Shown: positions 1 to 11,707 of the stretch, in pieces
Numbering within the stretch: position 1 is the first letter of the stretch
Layout of the letters: each line of letters opens with the position of its first letter
Source: Armillaria gallica
Lineage: Eukaryota > Basidiomycota > Agaricomycetes > Agaricales > Physalacriaceae
Direction: 5' to 3'
DNA: 64,000 nucleotides
Assembly: GCA_037576215.1 (NCBI GenBank)
Contig: JBANDB010000006.1
Location: forward strand, 1,488,001-1,552,000
The notes under the pieces: generated by a model
Database searches by the model: none
What the model was told of the DNA's origin: nothing
The model's input: only the letters and a program-made list of their open reading frames with translations
Made by a program: the position numbers and the translations under genes

Positions 1-1029
1 TCACGGATGCCTGAGAAGGGACAGTTCGAACTGCTCCGGTGATATCCATAGTAACAGTCTCTTCGACCTGTTCCTGAATGAGAAGGTTGATGAGGATGCG
101 AAGAATGCTGGGCATATCTGGGTGGAGCAAGAATACTTTCGCCATCGCATAGTGTGAGAGATGAGCGTAGAGATAGTTTAGGCAGGTCTCCACCAGTGGT
201 TTGTCCACAAAAAGGGGCAAGAATCTGAGCGAAGCCACCAAAGCTGGTGAATCAGGAGATAGAAGTGTAGCGGTATGCGGATTCTCTATGAGCTGACTCA
301 ACGCCGTTAAAGCTGCAATGATGGATGGCCGATTGGATGAGGTCGACGCTATTGTTCCAAGAGGAGACAAAACTGCCTTGGTTATAGAAACGACCGATGC
401 TGGGGCGGTGTAATGGGCTGCAATTGAGTGGAGAAAATCGGTTGCATGAAGGAGGAACTCCGTATTGTCATCAGCCTGAAGATCCAGATTGTTTAACGCG
501 CTGTATATGAGCGGCAGAGAATGAGAATGATGAACGAGCTCTTGGCAATCCTGCTCATGCAAAGCGCAATTTCGAAGGACGAACAGGGATTCGATGGCAT
601 GCCTTCGCTTTGCTTCCATGTCGCGCGGAACGGCGAATATGGTGTTGTTGCTGTTAAAAAGCCTGTGGCCCTCTAAAACGTACCATTCCGGCCAGATGAA
701 CAGTCCGTCAATGATCCCAGGAATCACTTTCAACTGAAATTGTTCGTTATGACACAGACGGCAAAGTCGATCCAGCGCCCAGCCTACTTCCCCTTCGATG
801 CCGGACTGGAGAGAGAGAGCCATTCGATTGTTGGGTACCTGCTCTGTATACCATCCTAACGCGACTATCAACAGAACGGCCAGTCCAAGTGAAAGAGACG
901 CGTACGTTCGTAATCATCGGTTACAATGGGAGCTCGCTGCATAGGGCTTTGAACAGTTGCATATGGTGGTCGATAAAACGAAGAAGCGACTGGTGTAGAT
1001 CGGCTCGTGCCTGCGTATGATGCCGACAT
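1..1029 (-). CDS. RSC9: RSC9/ARID2-like chromatin remodelling subunit (5' part; runs off left edge)
   Basis: Likely subunit of an RSC/PBAF-type SWI/SNF nucleosome remodeller in the nucleus. Two exons are visible: 906-1029 with the ATG at 1029, then 855 down to the window edge, separated by a 50-nt GTACGC...TTAG intron (856-905) that joins in phase. The roughly 326 visible residues start with a short Ser/Pro-rich leader. They continue into a helical region containing NNRMALSLQSGIEGEVGWA and LDRLCRLC, the pattern I associate with the conserved Rsc9/ARID2 core. A leucine-rich helical-repeat stretch follows, with no stop before position 1. An ARID or RFX DNA-binding domain is not visible; it could lie in the missing C-terminal part or be absent. 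An uninterrupted frame and a good splice junction support a real gene. The family assignment rests on recalled motif similarity only. Upstream (1030-1307) is a short spacer shared with the 3' end of the F-box gene. Confidence 0.7.
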
Positions 1030-1307
1030 CAGAAAATGAGAGAAGATTCAGGAAGCGGCAGAAGGCGAAAGGCAAGGAAGCTCAGACGGCAGTTGCCGGG
1101 TGTAACGCTTCGCGTTCGTCACAACCAACACGTGACTGAATCATGATTTCAAATCCCCTGTTTTACTATTTAACGCGACCAAGTTGATCGCGCGACACAC
1201 CAAAATGAATTGCCCGAATTGCTCCTCGCCGTCCGTAATTCGCAGATGAGCAGACAATAATTCAAAAGAGTAGAAATTAGGTGACATTTAGAAATACAGA
1301 AGAACTC

Positions 1308-3357
1308 TCAGCCCGAAGAGTGTGCTGTCAACCACTGTCGCGCTGCACCTTCATCTTCTGGATATGAGTGCAATACTTCAGGGCTGGGGACTAGCTTGAC
1401 CCGATTGCCTGATATAGCGACAACGTCAGAGAAGTAAATGGGAAAATTGTGGGTGCTAGAGATGATTTCTGTGACCATCCCAGTCGTCGCAATTCTGGGC
1501 TCAACGTTGTCTTCTGAAACATCTATGCCAGATCCAATCAGCTGAACGGACAATATAGATCCATTAGTGCCTTACATCTCTCTAGGCCATCCTGTGAGAA
1601 GCACAAATAAAATGGTTGATTCCTCCCTCGTGGAAGGCTATCAATATTCATCTCTTTAATCCAGTTTTCATCCTTTTTGCAGGTATTCTTCAAAAACAGT
1701 GAATATTGTCAGTTGTCAATTAGAGTGCCAATCGGATAAACTTACATCCCACCCATGTATACAACAAACATATTTTCGCGTACGGTGACGAAACACCATC
1801 CCAACAAAATAAGACACGCTAGCGTTTTCTGGAGAAGAGCGAAGCTTGACAGTGGACATAGCCCTGTGACGTTCGATGGTGGTCCGGCATTTGTCTTCTA
1901 GCGTTTCTCGAGCACCGCTTCTCTCTGGAAACAATGGTACCAGTGTCTTCGGTATTACTGTGACGCAATCCAGTAGACCAACATACAAGGTCACCCTTAC
2001 CGCAAATTGTTCCCGTGACGTTAGGAGAAGATAAATGCAGAAGGCGATATAAAGTGAAGTTTGTGCCAAACTACCAGACGAACGATGGTCCCCGTGAACT
2101 GATGATAGAATATTGCGACTCGTGCGGAGCAACATCGAGGGGCCTGCACAGGGGGAGGTATATTGCACCATTGACTGTGGAGGAATTCCATGTTGCATTA
2201 AGAGTGCAGTGATATCCTCGCGAAGTGTGAGAATGGGTTTGATGCTCGAGCCATATACATCGACATAGAAATCATCGATAAGTGGATCCGGAGTGGAGAC
2301 ATGCACCAGAACGCGGGCTGGGAAATCAACAGGGGAAGCGTGAACCCCCAAAGCACGAGCAATGGCCACGAAAACGTGGACCAAAGAGATAGGTATTGTC
2401 TTCTTGTTACTTGTTAGATACGCATGGGGCAATATATTCTGCAGCAAATGAAAATTCTCGGCTTATCCGTAGGGGTCACATGAGTATCTTATACAACACT
2501 TAAAAGGAGACGACTGACGATCAACAGCATCAAATCCTTCACTTCTCATGAAGCTACAGACGCCAATGCACAACTCGACCAGATCGTATTTAGGATCGTC
2601 TGGGTCAAGGACATAGTCTCTTCCCAAGAGATAAGCACGACATCGATTTATCAGGGGAAGGAAGATTTCGGACATCTGTATTCAAATTTTAAGTCGTACG
2701 ATCATAATTGAATGGAAGAAGAAATACTTCTTTTGGTGATTTGCCCAGAAAGCAGGACAACGCAGAAAATGATTCCACAAACGACACAGAGTCATCGCCA
2801 CGTTCAGAACGCGTCCATAAATCGATGGCATAAGACCTTGAGATAGATTCCATGATAGAGCGAGCCCAATATCTCCGGGTGGATGCGTTGGGAGCTATAT
2901 GCTGCGTTTGTTCTGCATGATTTTCATTCGCCCCTCGGAACAGCACTGGAACTGGCTGTTCCGCCTCTGTCTGCATAACATCCCAGATGTCGAAAGACAG
3001 TTCGAAAATACTTCTGGCATGCTCGAGCTGTCCGCTTCTCCGACGAACAATTTCGTCTAAGTTCTGGAGTGCCACGCCATCCAACTGACGCCTGGCCACG
3101 TACAACAGCCTCCAGTCCCCATTGGTCATGGACAGGCGCCGAGCCTCAGCCTGCTCATCGTGGTGGGTATATCGAGCACGATAGTGAGGCTCCCAGAGCA
3201 AGGAAACCATGGCAGCCTCTCGCAGCAGAGTACTCGCTTCAAGAAAGCCAACGAACGCGTAGATAGGATCATCGCATCCACGCCTCGGAGAGGGGGGTAA
3301 TTGGGATAAGATGTGGATAAGAACGTCCAGGGGAAGAGAAGGTCTAGATTCCATCAT
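1308..3357 (-). CDS. FBXO21-like F-box protein with SirB1/transglutaminase-like and YccV/HspQ domains
   Basis: Probable substrate receptor of an SCF ubiquitin ligase. Five exons on the minus strand (3357-2728, 2675-2519, 2461-1746, 1687-1576, 1522-1308) encode 609 residues; all four introns are GT-AG, 52-58 nt, and keep phase. The ATG at 3357 (MMESRPSLPLDVLIHILSQL) puts an F-box at about residues 7-60. The middle region, with KKTIPISLVHVFVAIARALG, matches the SirB1/transglutaminase-like fold of FBXO21. The C-terminus carries a YccV/HspQ (hemimethylated-DNA-binding type) domain: YFVGMVFRHRTRKY, HGWD, GRNQPFY and a final ERYVSEDN motif. That domain order is the signature of FBXO21. Several of these motifs only become continuous after splicing, which confirms the intron choices. 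No in-frame ATG was seen upstream of 3357. The substrate is unknown. Confidence 0.9.
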
Positions 3358-3964
3358 CAGTAGCCTGTAGATGGCTGAAGGTGAAGAGCGTATCTGCCAG
3401 CGGTATAATGCCCTGAGCTCTTCCAAGTTCCCGTGGTACGTTACGGAAGAGTTTGCGGACCGGGAAAAACTATTGCAGCTCGAACGGAACTATTTTCCGG
3501 ACATGTGACTGTAATTTAAACCATCGCGCGGCGCCCGCGTATTACTTGAAATGATAATCAAGCTGGCATGATATACTACGTACGAGTTCCGTGAGCGTAT
3601 ATGCTATCTAGAGCCAGACTCTACCGGCTATGGCACGACACGCATAACACCAATTGATGACTGATGCTTCCTGCCCATTGCTACCATTTCAAGTCCTTGT
3701 TCAACTTCTCGTTGGTCAACAATGCTTCGTCATAGTAAATTACAGATCCGAGATCTAGCTAGCCAAAACGCTGGAGTAACGTGCAATGACTTCGACGACG
3801 ACGGCAGGAAGGATGTTTCATTAAAGTGACCAGAGCCGGCTGTTTCGAGATTACACGAGGAAACTGGATCACGATCACGTCCCGAATATTCTAACACACA
3901 CAAAGGTTTCAAGATTTAGTACAAAACTGACTAGAAGAATGATACCATGCGACTCGCAATCAAT
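3358..3964. other. Intergenic spacer, 607 bp
   Basis: Upstream side of the F-box gene (promoter expected here, minus strand) and downstream side of RRP1. Short open frames lack an ATG with coding-like content or splice support. No gene, repeat or RNA was recognised. Confidence 0.5.
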
Positions 3965-5116
3965 TCAATCGCTGTCATCATCAGAGTCCCCTTCACCGCC
4001 GTCTTTCCATATCTCGTACATCCTTCGTCGGTTAGATCCTCTAGTTTCTGAATCACTCGCCACTTCAAATATACGCCTCAGCAGTTTCTTTCGCAGTGCC
4101 AGTCCATCTATCCGACCATGGTCTTTTGGGCTCATACAAGCGTTTCCTGTGAGATTTGGATAGGATTCAAGATCTTTGTTTTCCAGACGTATGCGTTTCG
4201 CTTGCGGGGGGCCATCCGAATTAGTTGACGACGGGAGTGTGGATAGAAGTGGATCCAGAAGCGCAGATTTGATACGTTTATATGTGATCCCCGACGACGT
4301 CTGAGCAGCGAGAATGAGGAACGGTGAAAGAAGAGTATCAAGTGGGGCCGGTGGAATGGAAGACGGCGAATCGAAACTTGCGATGGCTTTATCGAGTTCT
4401 TCAATGTACACATCAGAAAGATGATACGTTAGACTGATGGGTACTTTGATATCAGAGGGACTGAGGGAGAGAGAGAATATAAGGGCTAGGACGATTTGTC
4501 AGTGACGTGTGTACATACCACAGCGGTCCACCTTCTCGTGTCAATATCGTATTGTATTGATCGCACGCATCTTGATTCCATCCTGTTCGCAGTAGCAGCC
4601 TGAAGGCTGCATTCACAAACTTTCGCACAAGCATATAATACTTATCGAGCCTAGAGTCATCCTCAGTCCAATAAAAGTAAGCGTGTCTTGAAGCACTGAC
4701 CTAAGTCGATCAATTCCGTTCCATTCGCGAACTGTCGTTTCCCAAAATCCGCTCAGAAAAGAAAGCGAAGCTGGCGTTGATGCGATAGTCAATACAAGTT
4801 CTGCAAGCTCGGTCGCAAGAGCTTGTTGTACCAAGGGCTTATCAGACATCCAGAAGCCTGGGAATTTCAGACAAAGTATAACTGTGGGCCAGCGTTGACT
4901 CACAATAAAATATTCCTTTCCATAATTTCGCCAACTCTAGCGGCGGAAGAGCATCTTCAGAATCAGAAAGGAAGACGGATAGGTTTTTGATTGCTTTGTC
5001 GCGAACTTTTTTATCTACTCCTCATGTCAGCATACGCATGTAAGCATCTGTCTTGTCTCACCTGTTGATGCGAGATATTTTCCGAGGGGAGGCACAGGCG
5101 AGGAGGAGGCTGCCAT
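3965..5116 (-). CDS. RRP1: Ribosomal RNA-processing protein 1 (Rrp1/Nop52 family)
   Basis: Nucleolar factor for 27S pre-rRNA processing and 60S subunit assembly. Five exons (5116-5062, 5014-4904, 4857-4701, 4650-4519, 4460-3965) encode 316 residues; introns are 46-58 nt GT-AG and all phases agree. The spliced protein shows the Rrp1 hallmarks in order: LGKYLASTDKKVRDKAIKNL, then ELAKLWKGIFYCFWMSDK, a GFW...VREWNGIDRLRLDKYYM block, and LVRKFVNAAFRLLLR. Each crosses or abuts a splice site. A downstream TYHLSDVYIEEL block follows. The last 60 or so residues are acidic and basic low complexity (KRIRLENKD ... DSDDDSD), typical of nucleolar proteins. Length fits the short fungal members of the family. 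It is divergently arranged with the hydroxyisourate hydrolase gene. Confidence 0.92.
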
Positions 5117-5630
5117 GGTGGTTCAATAAAAAATTTTAATGTCCGATCACAGGACGGTGACATCACATTTGTCCGGACCGGGAGTTCCGCTGTGTCCAAT
5201 TGAAGTCTATAGACTTGAAGTAAACGTCGAAGGCTAGTGGTATATATTAAATGCATGGTTACTTCCGCTGTGCATATTATCCCTGAAAATACACACATAC
5301 TACCACAGCGAAACATTTAAGTGCCTGTGAGTCAGACAGACTACAGTGCCAGATGGTCACCGGTCATGGCCCGAAGTACTTGGGAAGTACGGTTCAAGTG
5401 AACAGCTGATTCAACAGTCTCGGATTTAAACGTCAATAACTCGAGGGCCAACGGAGTACATTTGCCATATGGCCCGACATTCTCACAAATTCTTCCTTTG
5501 GGTGAGTGCAAAGATAGAGCGGTCCGGAGTTCCGCATCGCCGTCATTGATGATGGCAGTGGGCACTCTCTTGAGCTCCATTTTGACCAAGGAAACGCTTC
5601 AGTGGTACTCATCGTTAAACATCGACATTC
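5117..5630. promoter_or_regulatory. Divergent intergenic region between RRP1 and the HIU hydrolase gene
   Basis: Both start codons (5116 minus, 5631 plus) face outwards from this 514-bp stretch, so it must contain both promoters. The short open frames inside do not show coding character. No clear TATA box or known operator was identified. Confidence 0.5.
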
Positions 5631-6173
5631 ATGTCAAGATCTCCTATCACTTGCCATAGTCCGCTTTGTCTTCTGTCCTTTGGAGCATCAACTTATTTAA
5701 CTTCTTCAGTTCTCGATTCGTCGTCAGGAAAGCCTGTTCCAAATGTGGAGATTAGGCTGCAGCGCTATGAACCCAGAAAATCAGAGGATGAGCCAGATAT
5801 CTTTTCGCCTCTGGCAAAGGGGTTCGTCAGGCTATCATCTAATGCGACGTATCCAAGACTGTCCTTCTCAGTGTAACCAACTCGGACGGGAGATGTCCGG
5901 ACCTTCTTCCGCCACTGGAGACCTCAGAAGAAACAAGGCGCCTGCTGACTGCCGGGTCCTACAAGGTAATTTTCAGGATCAAGGAGTATTTCGAGAGCAA
6001 GGGACAGAAATGCTTTTATCCGTGGGTCGAGGTGCGATGTTCGCATTGAATGGTTCTTTGCTTATTCAGACACAACCCTCTAGATAACATTCAACCTCGA
6101 GAATCCTGCAGAGCATTACCACATTCCTCTTCTCATTAGCCCCTACTCCTTTACAACATACCGCGGCAGCTGA
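5631..6173 (+). CDS. 5-hydroxyisourate hydrolase (transthyretin-like)
   Basis: Hydrolyses 5-hydroxyisourate to OHCU, the step after urate oxidase in purine breakdown. Four exons (5631-5658, 5710-5821, 5872-6031, 6084-6173) give 129 residues; the introns are 50-52 nt and in phase. Splicing creates the family N-terminus SPITCHILDSSSGKPV (the catalytic His is in the CH pair), then the FSPLAKG and VTNSDGRCPDLLPP blocks. It then joins YPWVE to ITFNLENPAEHYHIPLLISP, and the protein ends FTTYRGS. The C-terminal YRGS tetrapeptide separates true HIU hydrolases from transthyretins, so the enzyme looks complete. The first intron uses an unusual GTCCGC donor, but the conserved CHILD junction supports it. 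There is no peroxisomal signal other than the YRGS end itself. It is convergent with UBC12. Confidence 0.93.
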
Positions 6174-6444
6174 ACAGGTCGCGCTCAATAATGATCTGCG
6201 CAAGGTGGACCCATAAATGAATGTACTGTATTACTAGGCTAGCCACAATGAATCAGTTCCTGAAAATCGGAAAAGATATCTAAGCGCTTGTGTCTAATGA
6301 TCACACCTAGGGAATGCAAAGGTAATACAGAAAAATGATGCGGAATGACTGGAATAGATGTATGTACTAAATGCGTGGAAAACAGCGAGCGACAAAGAGG
6401 CGAGAAAGGAACTGAGATGATACATGATGGTGGATGATTAACAA

Positions 6445-7267
6445 TTATCGCGCGAGTACATTGGCGTATTGCACGCCCTTGATGTTAGCACCACGCATCG
6501 ATGACTTGACATTGCTCAAAAACTGGTCTCGAGCTTTGCTCATTTCTACTGCGGCCTCTAATGAAGAGGAGTTAAGAGGAATTAGGCCAAGAACAAGTCG
6601 AAGTAACTGTTCACGTACCCTTGTTCAAAGGATCGTCTGCGTTCGGCTCCAGGAACAAATATTGCAGACCAACCATGACCGAGTTCAGGTTGAGAACCGG
6701 CTTCCAATCTTCTCGAAGAATGTTGAGACAAACATTGCCCTCGAGATCGACGTTAGGGTGGTATATCTGCAAAACCGTCGATTAGTCAATGATATCACTT
6801 GAAATGAAAAGCGATGGACAGCTTACCGTCTGAGCACACTTCACTTTTGGGGGATCGTGAGGATAATTGGAGTTGATGGCAAAGGAGAATACAAATGCGC
6901 CACCCTTGTACATGCCTGGATGCACGATGATCAGCGCCTCGTGTACATACTGCGGCGATGCCAACAGGTTAAACATACCTTCGTCGGGGGTGATGGTGAG
7001 CGTGAAGTTGAGAAGATCAGCGGGATCAGGGAAGTTCGTTTGCATAGTAGAGGGAAGGTCGAGCTCGGTCAGGTCTAAAGCAATGACCATCAATGGCCAA
7101 TCCGCGAGCAGAATGTACAAAACGCACCTTTCTGCACTCGTATTTGGGCAGCGCTAACCTTGGGCTTTTTCTTGGCTGCTGCATCCTCGTTCTTCTTCAT
7201 ACTCCATATCTAACGGACGCTTCAGCGACGACATATCTTGGAGAGACATAAAGAATACCTTGATCAT
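6445..7267 (-). CDS. UBC12: NEDD8-conjugating enzyme E2 (Ubc12)
   Basis: Transfers NEDD8/Rub1 to cullins, activating SCF-type ligases such as those served by the two F-box proteins in this window. Six exons (7267-7259, 7209-7128, 7074-6979, 6915-6827, 6766-6619, 6557-6445) give 178 residues, and every junction is in phase. The first exon is only nine coding bases (MIK). The N-terminal extension [19 protein letters not shown] corresponds to the Ubc12-specific segment that docks on the NEDD8 E1. The catalytic core shows [31 protein letters not shown] with the active-site Cys in NVCLN, and [18 protein letters not shown]. The tail ends [19 protein letters not shown]. Most introns interrupt conserved motifs that are restored on splicing. 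The 5' end faces the divergently transcribed oxygenase gene, with the promoter region at 7268-7549. Confidence 0.95.
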
Positions 7268-7549
7268 CGTGGCAGGGGAGGGTGGGTGTAAGTGGCGAGG
7301 TGAGTCAGAGCTAGTGGTGGTGGTCTTCGGAGAGTCGACCTGCGGAGGTGAATTTGGCCCTTATCCGAGCCGACACAGCCACCCACCTTGCCGCTTGTCG
7401 CGTGCCGTGTGGAACACGCTGGAATATTAGGTGCGCCTTGTGTATCTCTCGAGGCAGGCTCCATCTCTCGCCCTTGTCCCGTTATCGATTGCTACTTCAC
7501 CAAATAAATACCTTTGTCTGCACTGTCTTGTCCTTCATTGCCTTGCGAC

Positions 7550-8973
7550 ATGCCGCCCCCCCTCGAACCGGCCTCAATGGATCTGCCTATCATAGATCTA
7601 GACCTCTTTCTTTCCCAGCCTAGGCATACGGAGGTCGTGGTTAACGAATGCAAGAAAGTGAGTCCAAGCATGCAATTGGTCTCGATATTATATTGATCTC
7701 TTATTTCTTTGCTTCAGGTTGCGGATGCTCTGATTGTCTATGGCGCTCTGCTTCTACGCGACTCGCGTGTATCAGAAGAGGACAATGGTACCTTTCTCGA
7801 CTTGTTAGAGGATTATTTTGCACAACCCGAAGACATCCTCAAAAATGACGAGAGACCGGAGCTCAGCTATCAGGTCGGCGCTACCCTTGAACTTACGGAA
7901 AAACCGAAATGTGCAGCGGATACAAGCTGCCTGCGTGTCATCGAGCGATTGGAGCCTTCGGAGAGACCGTTGGATATCAGTGCCCACGATCCGGATCCAA
8001 AGTGTCGTTTCTTTTGGAAGATGGGAGATCTACCACCATATCAGACGCAGTTTCCTAGTCTGAATGCCTCCAATGTCGTCCCTCAGGCCGAACATATCAA
8101 GGAGCGCTGGGCACCGGTCATGGAAAAGTGGGGGACATCTATGAAGCACGCGTAGGCTTCCTACTTTCACCTCGCGGTTTCCAGCTTGCTCATTAATACT
8201 CTCCATAGAGTGGAGAATCTAGCTGACATGGCGTCCATCGGACTTGGTCTGCCTGCAGAGACATTCCGTGAAGCAGGGAGATACGGGTAAGAGCGGCTAC
8301 TTGCGATGTCTTCCTTCTGAGTTCCGACCTTTCCGGAAGGCCTCATATCTTAGCGCCTACCGCTTCGGATCTTGTCAAATATGGACAGAAAGACACCATT
8401 CTCGCTGGCTTTCACACCGATCTCAACTTTTTGACGATCCACGGTCGTTCCAGATATCCCGGCTTACATATATGGGCCCGAAACACTGGCAAACGTATCC
8501 CAGTCAAAATTCCAGACGGAAACTACCTGCTCGTTCAGGCTGGGAAACAATTAGAGCACATCAGTGGCGGGCTAATCAAAGCGGGTTACCATGAAGTCGT
8601 TGTTAATGATAGAACCCTCGCGGTATACACTCTGTTCATCGCCTACTGTTCATCGCCTTGACATGGGTGTCCAGGTTATCGAACAGCGCAAAAGAGAACA
8701 GCCCTCACGACCTCTGATACGAATCTCGTCTACTTTCTTCTGGCATCTATCTTCTGATTATGATCTAGAGTCCATTCCTGCTTTAGCGGAGCGCTCAAGA
8801 GTGATACGGGCAGCTCACATCAATCTTGGCAAGGATGATGGAGAAGCCGTGGTTTACGAGCCAATGAAAGTTGGCCAGCAAGTCCAGAAGTAAGTGTCCG
8901 TGTACTTTGATGTCCTTGGGGGAGCTCATCGCACATCATTAGCGAGCTAAAACATATAGCACTCATGGCCTGA
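7550..8973 (+). CDS. 2-oxoglutarate/Fe(II)-dependent oxygenase, isopenicillin-N-synthase-like
   Basis: Soluble non-haem iron oxygenase of unknown substrate. Six exons (7550-7657, 7718-8151, 8209-8286, 8340-8622, 8675-8889, 8943-8973) give 382 residues; introns are 52-60 nt and in phase. The ATG at 7550 leads into LPIIDLDLFL, the usual start of the DIOX_N region. The jelly-roll core has the iron-binding HTD triad element in GFHTDLNFLTIHG at about residue 230. The distal His is within KQLEHISGGLIKAGYHEVVV, and the 2OG-binding Arg/Ser is in RPLIRISS. All expected ligands are therefore present. No signal peptide or membrane segment is visible. It shares a 282-bp divergent region with UBC12. No other secondary-metabolism gene lies nearby, so a biosynthetic cluster role cannot be inferred. 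Confidence 0.85.
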
Positions 8974-9102
8974 AGATGCATAAGAACCTATCAGATGTAC
9001 TAGATACAAGGATGTTCATGTAGACAACGTAATATGACATATAGATACAAATCCGATATATGGGTAAAAACGAAAAGAAAGTCTAGTGCATGTGTCAAGG
9101 AC

Positions 9103-10131
9103 CTAACACTTACCAGGCGGGTCGGTTCGCATACGTTCAATAATCAAAGCCGATAAGAGGATATCCTCGAAATAATCATGTCCATCTGGGGTCACCTCAA
9201 GTTTTGGGTACTGGATTGGCCGTCCATGCTTTCGCATCTGATTGCGTGGCGTAAATTTTGCGAGGAGATTGGCCAGTGTCCTTTCCTTAGAGCGGAAGCA
9301 CTGTAGGTTGCATTAACAATATGTTTGTTATGAGCAAGAAGGTATCTTACAGTTATGGCACTTCCTCCATTGTTGTCGTCCCAGTAAAGACTGACCGGTC
9401 CATCGTGTTCACCGACAGTTTTCCATGTCCAGTTCTGGAAGAAAGCCGCCGTGAGTATCCCTTTACAACAAGCATTCTCTTCTTTGCCCACAGTATGAAA
9501 CAGTCGAGATGAAGATGATAGTACTTCGTTTATCGAGCATTCATGTCCTCTTAGACACACGGTATTGGATATCCTTGCATGACTTGGACCAATCCTAGAA
9601 GCCATATTTCAGATGATGTTCTTCCGCCAGCAAGGAAAAGGCACTGACTCAAAATCCCCGACAAATTCACCTTCAGATGATGATTTTCTGATTGTGGTGA
9701 TATGGGACGAAGGCGTGAAACAATTCATGTTAACGCATATATGGTACGGTGTCTGTGCACCCTGGTCGACGCCAATGTCCGGTGGTGCGTACAGCAGCAT
9801 GGAATTTGGATCCAAAGGTGACCGCGTGGGCGCAAAGTTGTACGTGATCGTTTCTTTCGGACGTGGCGGAATGAAGTATCTAATAAGGGTTGGCGGATAC
9901 AAGGGCCGTTATTATTTGATAAACACGACTGCGCATGATAACACACTTTGGAGGAACGGGGGACGTAGATCCATATTGGATGCTGGGGTGGATCGGCGGG
10001 CGTGGGGGTGGTATAGGAATGCCGATCTGTAAACCGACCTTGGAGGTTTCACTACTACGACGAGAGAATCAGAGAGTCAACGTGACTAACAGAGCTTTGA
10101 AATGGGCGCACATGGGGGACGGCAGAATCAT
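9103..10131 (-). CDS. Uncharacterised basidiomycete protein, DUF6593-like (tandem copy A)
   Basis: I do not know its function. Proposed exons are 10131-10087 (uncertain), 10026-9947, 9879-9649, 9594-9492, 9434-9351 and 9300-9103, about 246 residues. The N-terminus is Pro-rich (PIPPPRPPIHPS). A beta-rich domain follows, with HICVNMNCFTPSSHITTI, EGEFVGDFE and NWTWKTVGEHDGPVSLYW. It ends KLEVTPDGHDYFEDILLSAL, then IIERMR. This shape (W-rich centre, LEV...G...D.I motif near the C-terminus) resembles the agaricomycete DUF6593 family, but I cannot verify that. The next gene (10467-11707) aligns block by block with it, including three splice positions, which validates most exons. The first exon and start codon are the weak part: 10131 or 10113 are both possible. 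The intron at 9435-9491 is in frame, so read-through would also be open. Confidence 0.6.
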
Positions 10132-10466
10132 TGGAGCATAGAGCTGGTGAAGGTCAAGGAATGAGATCGGATTTATGAGTGTGGCACTGTCAGGGTTCAA
10201 ACGTAAAGGCAGTGCGTTTTCTGGTCGAAGGCCACTAAGCACCGGCTCAAGTAAAATGACATATCAAATGATAGCTGTATGCTGTTACGAGATTGAACAT
10301 AGAGAAGCCCGACCTCGAACTTAACAGCATTTAAGAAATTGATGCTGGTGCGAATAGTTCGGAATTCGAGAAGTGATTCATAAGGTTAAGAATGCTGAAT
10401 GTGTAACATTATATAGCAACCTGAGTCAACGTGTACATGCATCCTGGTATTACAGTTAGTGACTGG
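10132..10466. other. Intergenic spacer between the tandem DUF6593-like genes, 335 bp
   Basis: Lies upstream of copy A and downstream of copy B, so it should hold copy A's promoter. No convincing coding frame or repeat was seen. Confidence 0.4.
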
Positions 10467-11707
10467 TTAGTTAAAGAGCTGTTTATGATCGCCCGAAGCT
10501 GGCGTCAACCGCCACCGCTCGATAATCATGGCAGACATTAAGATATCATCGAAAAAGGGCTGTCCTTGAGGTGTCACTTCAAGCTGCGGCAATTCAGCTG
10601 GCGTATCAGGTTTACGAAGGTGGGTGACCGGCACGAATATGGCAAAAAGTGTTTTCCTGTCGATGGAAAAGCACTGAAATTTATGAGTGTCTCTATCAAA
10701 ATATGAGCGTTGTTTCAGCTCTACCTTTCGCGGATTCCTTTTACAATCCCAGAACAAACCCTGTATAGTAGCAATGAGTTGCACTTTCTTGAGTAGCTGT
10801 ATTGAAAGTACTAACATATTTAACGAACTTCCAGTCCCATAATCCCTGCGCTGAGATGTTAGTATGACGTTACAGCACTTCCTGCAACCTATAACTCACC
10901 CCGCGCCGGGATCCAGATTTCCAAGTACATCACCAATCGGGAATTCTTTGCCTCGAATGAACAACGTTGCGGTTTTGTCAGCGATACCCATTCTGTTGTG
11001 ATCATTCCAGCAGAAGCAGCCGATGTGCAAACTTTGAAACGCACTCAAAGTCACCAACCATCGCGCCCTCTTGTGTCGCGCCTCGACGTATGGCTGTGTG
11101 AGCTTCAACTACCGCCCAGGCATTCAAGAGAACACATGCAAACGTACTGGTGATATATGATGACGGAATGAAACAATTCATTCTAACTGAGATGTGGTAT
11201 TTCGGCCGTGTATCTGGGGAATTGGCTGAGGGTATTAAAATCATCGCATTATCCCCAATGTCCGAGAATGAGTAGACAACGTTTGTCGTTGGCGTTCCAG
11301 CGATGACATAGCTAAGAACCCGCGGCGCGACTAAGTTTTACAAAGCTATGATCGAGCGGTGAAGCTCACCCTGGAGGTCTGCCGAATGGCTCTGGTGAAT
11401 AGGAAGGCTGGGAATGCTGAGAAGACAATGACGAGGCAGTCACGTTCCTAGGGGCGTATGGATCGTACAATTGCACGTCGGCCTCAGGAAGTGTGGGAGA
11501 CGGCCAATTCAGTACAACTGGGGTGGGATTTGGCAGGAGATGCGGAGAAGAAGACGCCGAACCCGGGTTGGAGGTCGAGGTCGCGGGCCTGACTACAGAG
11601 ATGTCCTCCGACGTGTCATAACTAGGCCGGGACTTCAAAAGAAAGTTCTGAACGAGTGGAATGTTGACGTACGGTGGTGGGCTGGATGATATGATCGATT
11701 CCGTCAT
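10467..11707 (-). CDS. Uncharacterised basidiomycete protein, DUF6593-like (tandem copy B)
   Basis: Paralogue of the 9103-10131 gene; function unknown. Exons read 11707-11370, 11311-11148, 11093-11045, 10992-10900, 10850-10816, 10760-10725 and 10673-10467. The ATG at 11707 (MTESIISSSPPPYVN) starts a Pro/Ser-rich disordered leader of about 112 residues, much longer than in copy A. The domain then follows copy A: YHISVRMNCFIPSSYITT, MVGDFE, FPIGDVLGNL, LWDWKFVKY, and QLEVTPQGQPFFDDILMSAM with IIERWR. One junction (10900/10850) is out of phase by one base; the exon ends in a run of four G (minus strand), and one G fewer would restore the frame. It may therefore carry a sequencing error or be a recent pseudogene. 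Three introns sit at the same codon and phase as in copy A. Confidence 0.55.
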
